From positions 620,001 through 684,000 of the forward strand of contig JAFCMP010000068.1 in assembly GCA_017506865.1 (NCBI GenBank): a stretch of 64,000 bases of DNA. The letters run 5' to 3'. Below the pieces are notes generated by a model. The model was not told where the DNA came from, ran no database searches, and saw only the letters and a list, made by a program, of their open reading frames with translations. The first letter of the stretch is position 1; every line of letters starts with the position of its first letter. Position numbers and translations under genes: made by a program. Of the stretch, positions 58,077 to 64,000 are shown piece after piece. This DNA comes from Tribonema minus (taxonomy: Eukaryota; Sar; Xanthophyceae; Tribonematales; Tribonemataceae).

Positions 58077-60968
58077 ATGGTGGTAAAATCAAGCGGGCGT
58101 TGCCTGGGAAGGCGAGCATTGTCGATACGACCTTCAGCTGCGCTTGTGGCGCTGCTGTTGTTGCTACACCGACAGCATACTATGGTTCAAAGTTTCGTGC
58201 ACTCGCCAAGTAGCAGCTCAGTCAGCGCGTCAGTTTCGAGAACGTCAGCAGCAGTACAAGCACTGCCGATCGCATCATGCAGGAGCCGGTGCCTCCGCAC
58301 GGCCGTGCACTGCGCCGTAAGCGGCGACGACTCCCCACTCGACGACTTTGAGCACTCATGGTGCACACCCGCAGTCGGAGAGGCCGCCAACTCCGTCACC
58401 ATCATAGACAGGGACACAGAGCTCCCGACAGCAGTCAACTTCGGAGGGCCTAAGCCCGATAGCGTGAGGGTGGCACCGCCGCCTCCTGAGCTACTTCAAG
58501 ACCTTTCCTGCCAAACAGCTGATGATGTGACGACTGGCACCTTTGTGCAACTGTTTCGGGGGAGCGCGCCGTATCTGCGCATGCACAGGGGGGCCACCTT
58601 TGTGATACACATCCCAGGGGAGGTGCTAGAGGTAATCTTGACGCTCAATCGTGCACCAGCAGCTCCAACAACTGCTTTCATCTTAGTGCTTGCACTAAGC
58701 TAAGGCAGTCACATATGCATCTGAAGTGTACGGCAGATCTTCGCAAAGCTACAGTGCACGAGCAGTAGCCTGCAGCGCTGTTCTCCATTTGCCTGCTTAA
58801 GCGGAACCGTCGTCAATGCCATGTGACGCACTCGGATTCGTACACCATCTTGTGAATAAGGGAGGCAGTCTAAAGTGCCTGCTTTACGATGTATATGGTC
58901 ACCAATTAAAGCTATATGCTGGTCATGTTCTGTCCATGGAGCATCTACATGTACCGCCCATGCGTTGCTCTCTCAGTTCAAGTGCAGCAACGGCCTACCC
59001 CCCGCATTATGGCACGGGGTTTCCATGGATCTCTGAGCATGGACATGACACGACAGTATCGCATTCAGCGCCCGTCTGTCGTCTGCTTGCGCAAAGGCCA
59101 TGCTTTCACGACATAACCCCCATCACTGATCCCCTCGCATCATGCGTACCCCCACTCATCAGCATCGTCACCGCCTCGTGCATCCGCTGCGCGCAGGGCC
59201 CGTGCTTCCAAGGCCTGATGGACGACATCGGACTGCTGGCGCTGCTCGGCGTGCACCTGGTGCTGGTGGTGGGCTCGCGGCCGCAGACCAACTCGCTCAT
59301 GGCGCGCCTCAAGCTGCAGCCGCGCTTCGTGAGCAACGTGCGCATCACGGACGCGGAGGGCATCAAGGTGAGCGCTGCTGCTGGCTGGGGGGGGGGAGGG
59401 GGGTTGTGCGGTGTTGCCACGCTGGCGGTGCGCTCCGTTGGGCAGCGCCCAGTGTTGCGTGCAAGGGCTAGTTGTTGATGGCTCAATGTTGCTTGCAAGA
59501 GCTTGTCTTTTCTGGTTGGCATCAGCAGCCACAACGTGTGACCCTTCAGGCTGGTGGTGGACTGCGCGGCGAGCTTTGATGCAATCCAGAATGGCATTTG
59601 CGTGGTAACCACAACATTTGCGCCTCCGAGAGCAGACGTGGCCTGCATCTGACGGTAGGCTTTGTATGAACCGTCAGACCACATGCAGTTTCGCAGCTGC
59701 GTTTAGGCCACCTTACGAGTCTACTTAAGCGCATCAAGGTGTGCAACAATGGAGTGTGTCCTGTGTGCTGCAGCGCTGTTGAATGAGGCAGTCACAACTG
59801 TTCGATGCTAGGGTCAGGGTGAGGGTGAGGGTTAAGCATGGTCTCTGCTCATGTGTATGCAGAGCGCACCAGGCCAAGGCTCATCATACCGCTTTCTTAC
59901 TCGTAGGGGCATCGCGGTCGTGCCAAACTTGCTCATGCGCCATTGTGCACCGGGGTGCACGCCTCTGCTCGCAAACTTCGCCGTGTTGATGTTGAAGTCT
60001 GAGTGTGCCTGCTGAAGTTTGCTGAGACGGCCGCCCGCGTCCGCGCAGGTCTGCAAGGAGGCGGCGGGCTACGTGCGCTTCGAGGTGGAGCGCTCGCTGA
60101 TGCGCGGGCAGCGCGGCGGCGCGAGCAGCATCAGCGTCTCCGGCGGCAACTTCTTCTCGGCGCAGCCCATCGGCGTGCGGTGAGTGCGACGCGTGATAGA
60201 TAATGCTCGCATCACCCGCCCGGCTTGCTGCTCCGCCCGGCTTGCTGCTGCCGGTGCGCTGAGGTCGCGGCAGCGGCGCCGAGCGCTGTGCCTGCTTTGA
60301 CGCAGGTTGGTGGCCTGGATGAAGTTGAACTTGCCTCCAGAACTGTGAAGTTTGACCTGCAACGCTGAACTGTTGTGCGTTTACAGTAGCTGATCTGATA
60401 AAGTGAGGTTGGTGGTGCACTGTGGGCAACGTCAACACGACCATCACCTTCGGCTTCAACAGCGCGGCGCGGCGCACCGCGCAGACACGGCGTGCACAAC
60501 ACGTGCATCTGCGCGGCCACCGCTGGAGACACCGTCCGCCTGCCGCGCGCCGCCCGCCTGCACGGTTTCATCTCCGCACTTCAACTTAAACTTCACCCCC
60601 CCCCCCCCCCCCTCACCCACCCCGCAGGAACGGCGTCGACTACGGCTTCACGGGCGAGGTGCGGCGCGTCGAGGCGGACAAGATCCGCGCGCGCCTCGGC
60701 GCCGGCGACGTCGTGCAGCTCACCTCCATCGGCTTCTCCTCCAGCGGCGAGGTCTTCCACGTCGACACGGAGGCGCTCGCGGCTGAAACCGCCGTGCAGA
60801 TCGGCGCCGCCAAGGTCATCTACTTCACCGAGGGGCAGCGCATGGTCGTCGGCGCGCGCGCCGCGCCGCTGCACACGCTGCGCCTGCGCGAGGCGCGCGC
60901 GCTGCTGCGCCACTTCGGCGAGGACCCCGAGCCGGAGGTGCGCGCGGTGCCGGAGGCGGAGCAGCGCC

Positions 60969-61019
<51 letters not shown>

Positions 61020-63475
61020 GCAGCAGCGCGCAGCAGCGCGGCGCACAGGGCGTGAGCGCGTGGCCCACATCGCACCCGAACGGCGAGCGCAACTACACGG
61101 CCGCCATGATGGAGGTGAGCACGCGCGATGTGCCGCAGCGTGTCGTTGTCGGCTCTGCGCGATGGCAGTTTTATGAGGGTTCGTGGCCTCGCGTGCTTGC
61201 TGGATGCTGGTACTGTCGGCGTGGCACCGGGCGCAGTATGTAGGTATGCTTACTGGCGTGCAACGTGTACGCGGTGGCGCCATCAGCTGGTGGCATGTAT
61301 GGCTGCGTGCGGCTGGAGTTGCCTGTGCACAGGCAGTCGTCGTGGCTGACATCCCTGTCACGAAGAGCGCCACTGTTCGCATTCTTGCGCACACGAAACG
61401 CATTGACAGTCAGAAAACCTTTGAAGTACAGTCGATCAATAATGAACGCAGACAACCGCAGGACACCCACACATTTGCGCGGCACCTTGACCCCTACCAT
61501 GTCGATCTCCACCAAACCACGCAGCCAAGACGCAAGTGCAACGCTGCACGCCCCGCCGTGCCCCATGACATCTCCAAGCCACACCTGCCATGTACGAGGC
61601 AGCTCATCACTCGCACTCATGGTCTGTCACACACCATATGAGGCAGCATCTCACCACTCGCTCGCGCCCACGGTCTGTGTGTCATGCCTCTTACGTGCAG
61701 CTGCTCAGCCAGAGCGTGCGCGCGCTGGCGCGCGGCGTGGCGCGCGCGCACATAGTGAGCCCCAGCGACGGCTCCCTGCTGCAGGAGCTCTTCACGCGCG
61801 ACGGCAGCGGCCTGCTGGTCTCGCGCGACATCTACGACGGGATACGCCCCGCGTGCGCCAGGTGAGCGTGGAGCGTCATCATTTGAACTTTTTGAGAACT
61901 TTAAGTTTTGAAGTTTGCGTGCTGCCTTCAAGTCGCAAACTGTGGCACCGGAGAAGGTGAAATCTCAGTGCGAATGTGTTGGGGGGATATGCATCCATAT
62001 ACTCTTTATGCCACATTGTTGAGGTCCCATATGCCCCAGAACTGACTATAAAAGCAACCCTTGAAGTTATCTTGACAACGCAGTGCTCTCACAAGCCCCA
62101 CGAACACTGCGCGCTAATCTCAACCACCCCTCCCCCCCCCCCCCTTCCCCCCCCGCGCACAGCGACATCCCCGGCATCTTCGAGATCATCCACCCCCTCG
62201 AGCGCGCCGGCATCCTCGTGGAGCGCTCCCAGGCGCAGCTCGAGCAGGAGCTGCCCAACTTCTTTGTCTTCACGCGCGACGGCGCGACCGTCGCGTGCGC
62301 GTACCTCAAGCGCTACTCCGCGGACGCGGCCGAGATAGGCGCGCTCGCCGTTCACCCCGCGTACCGGCGCGGCGGCCGCGGCGAGGCGATGCTGGGGTAC
62401 CTCGAGCGCGTGGCAGTGCTCAGCGGGATCACGCGCGTCTTCGTGCTCTCCACGCGCACCATGGAGTGGTTCGTCGAGCACGGCTTCGCGGAGTGCGGCG
62501 TGGACGACCTGCCGGAGTCGCGCCGCGAGCAGTACAACTGGGCGCGCAGGTGCGTGCGCGGCGCAGCGGTCGCGGCGGCTCGTGTTAACTTTAACTGGCG
62601 TGTTGGAGAAGGCCCTCATCGCATCACTTGACGTTTCTGTGGTGCGATCGGTATGTAGACTAGTGAAGCATATATGTAGTTGCAAGGACTCCGCATCGCT
62701 GACGTGCCGTTGGCGCGGCGAGGGGTTTGCACGGAGGTTCTTGGTGGTACTTGATGTTGCACGGCGCGTGCGCTGCCCTGTGCCCCATTAGTGCGGTAGT
62801 GCGCGCTAGAAGTGGTGGTGCGCTCGGCAGTACTAGACGGGGCTTAGCTGGTGCGCGCCGTAGCAGCATCGTGGAGCACGACGTCGACCCGTGCAGTGCT
62901 GTGACGTGGTGGGATGTTCAACTGTGACGCTGCTCTGATTGAAGTTGCTGCTGGCGCGGCGTCCGCATTCTTGCTGGTGTTGGCGGATTGCGATGGTCCC
63001 TGTCCCGCATGCAGCGCAGAATGGCACTGCCGTGCCTCGTTGTAGCAGCGAATTTGTACGTACATGTCATCGCCGGCGCAGCTCGCCACGCAATGAGCGC
63101 ATGAGCGTGCTCTGCAGGCACCGTTGACAGAGTTGTTGCGCACTTTGTGCCGACTGCTTTGCGTGCGCGCCAATTAACCGTCCCGATGCTGCGAGCGGCC
63201 GAATGCTGTCAACACAGCCCACATACTGGCGTTGGCCTCATGACGGGCCTTGCACACGACGTTCGCAATGCGCCATGGCCAGCGATCGATTCGTCCGCAC
63301 GTCCGCAGCCACACACTGCGCGCTCGGAAACCCCCCTAAACCTTCCAGCTGTTGCAAGCACCGCTCACGCGCCGCCGCTGCCGTCGCTGCGCGCAGGTCC
63401 AAGGTGTACCTCAAGCGCCTGGCGGGGACGCGCGCGATAGACGCGGAGGAGCTGTTCTGGGACATACAGGCGTGA
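58077..63475 (+). CDS. NAGS: N-acetylglutamate synthase, plastid precursor
   Basis: Seven exons (58077-58631, 59197-59367, 60049-60179, 60628-61114, 61701-61861, 62163-62549, 63397-63475) join in phase to 656 aa. It makes N-acetylglutamate from glutamate and acetyl-CoA, the first step of ornithine/arginine synthesis. The N-terminus has a hydrophobic core (ALVALLLLLH) and then VQSF-VHSP, like a heterokont plastid presequence. The amino-acid-kinase-like half follows: FVQLFRGSAPYLRMHRG, FVIHIPGE, LLALLGVHLVLVVGSRPQ and GFTGEVRRVEADKI. A Gly run of variable length (about residues 402-420) lies between the halves. The GNAT half has IGALAVHPAYRRGGRGEAML (acetyl-CoA loop) and ends with YNWARRSKVYLKRL, as in bacterial/plant ArgA. 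The kinase half is probably regulatory by family, binding arginine. Acceptors of exons 4 and 6 have long C homopolymers. Confidence 0.92.
59808..59834. repeat. degenerate TTAGGG-like tract (NAGS intron 2)
   Basis: AGGGTC, AGGGTG, AGGGTG, AGGGTTA units: a decayed telomere-like array on the plus strand. Confidence 0.6.
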
Positions 63476-64000
63476 AGACCGGATGATACCTACGTGCCCC
63501 TGGAACACAGGGTACTTGCCTGCTCGCGTGCACGCGCGCGCGGCGCAACGGCAACAGGACTGCCAGCCGCTCTCCGTTGCTGTGCCGCGGGCCGCACGTC
63601 GCCGCTGTCCACAGCGTCATGTGCCACTCAGCGCGACTGTTTGCCAATTTTGAAGCCACGCAAAGGGAGGCCGGCTGGCCGGCCACAGAATTTGCAGCCC
63701 TCGCTGCAACCAGATGGCGCTCAGGGACTTGAGCGCTGCTGTACTCTCACGCGCTGCATGTCCTCTAGGGCCTGATAAGGCGGCCGCAATTAGGGTTTGA
63801 AGAGCTGCGTGTGGTCACAGAGCTGAGCATCAACATGTCTGCAGCATCACACGGTGCCTTGGCGTGGCACACTGACATGCAATACGCATGAGACCAGGTT
63901 TACACAAGGGTTCAAGCCGGGGGGGGGGGGCGGGATGGGTAAGGGGTGGGAGGGCTTTACGTGTACAGCCCTGTACATTTCAGTATATCATAGCTCCGGG
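63476..64000. other. 3' flank of NAGS, nothing recognised
   Basis: No gene supported to the window edge. A G homopolymer is present at about 63920-63931. Confidence 0.5.

Overview
This is nuclear DNA of a photosynthetic eukaryote, most likely a heterokont (stramenopile) alga. The evidence is 50 GT-AG introns in nine protein genes, a nuclear Mg-chelatase subunit D, a plastid HCF101, a calcium-dependent protein kinase, and presequences with a signal-peptide core followed by an ASAFAP-like Phe (ADAF-T, LQAF-L, VQSF-V), the pattern used for plastids of red-algal secondary origin. The species cannot be fixed from the sequence. Many short TTAGGG/CCCTAA tracts lie inside introns, so they do not mark a chromosome end.

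Layout: two identical tRNA-Ala(CGC) genes point away from each other (117-186 minus, 1257-1326 plus). SKP1 (2984-5670, minus) is divergent from a 12-TM sugar-porter transporter (6479-14132, plus). CHLD (15507-27786, minus, 14 exons) is followed by a Gly/Ser-rich AT-hook protein (29782-34971, minus, 5 exons) and a myristoylatable CDPK (36072-49573, minus, 11 exons). Divergent from the CDPK is a polyQ protein with a degraded type II dehydroquinase-like domain (50439-51350, plus), then, after only 142 bp, HCF101 (51493-55258, plus). A DHHC palmitoyltransferase (56106-57672, minus) shares a 404-bp divergent gap with a plastid-type N-acetylglutamate synthase (58077-63475, plus). All exon models were joined by hand from splice sites and reading phase; eight of the nine give a continuous, collinear protein of believable family length, and the AT-hook protein has no family to compare with.

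How the genes relate: three products are predicted to be plastid proteins (ChlD for chlorophyll synthesis, HCF101 for 4Fe-4S assembly, NAGS for the first step of ornithine/arginine synthesis). SKP1, CDPK and the DHHC enzyme are general regulators. There is no operon and no single-pathway cluster.

Most unusual feature: introns of CHLD and the CDPK gene contain arrays of degenerate copies of an exon-intron boundary. Each copy carries about 35-90 nt of the neighbouring exon edge, its splice site and some adjacent intron, repeated one to seven times at about 150-bp spacing (roughly 80-180 bp). At least ten junctions show this, at both donors and acceptors. I call them junction echoes. They look like a record of intron growth by repeated tandem duplication across splice junctions, and they supply many decoy splice sites.
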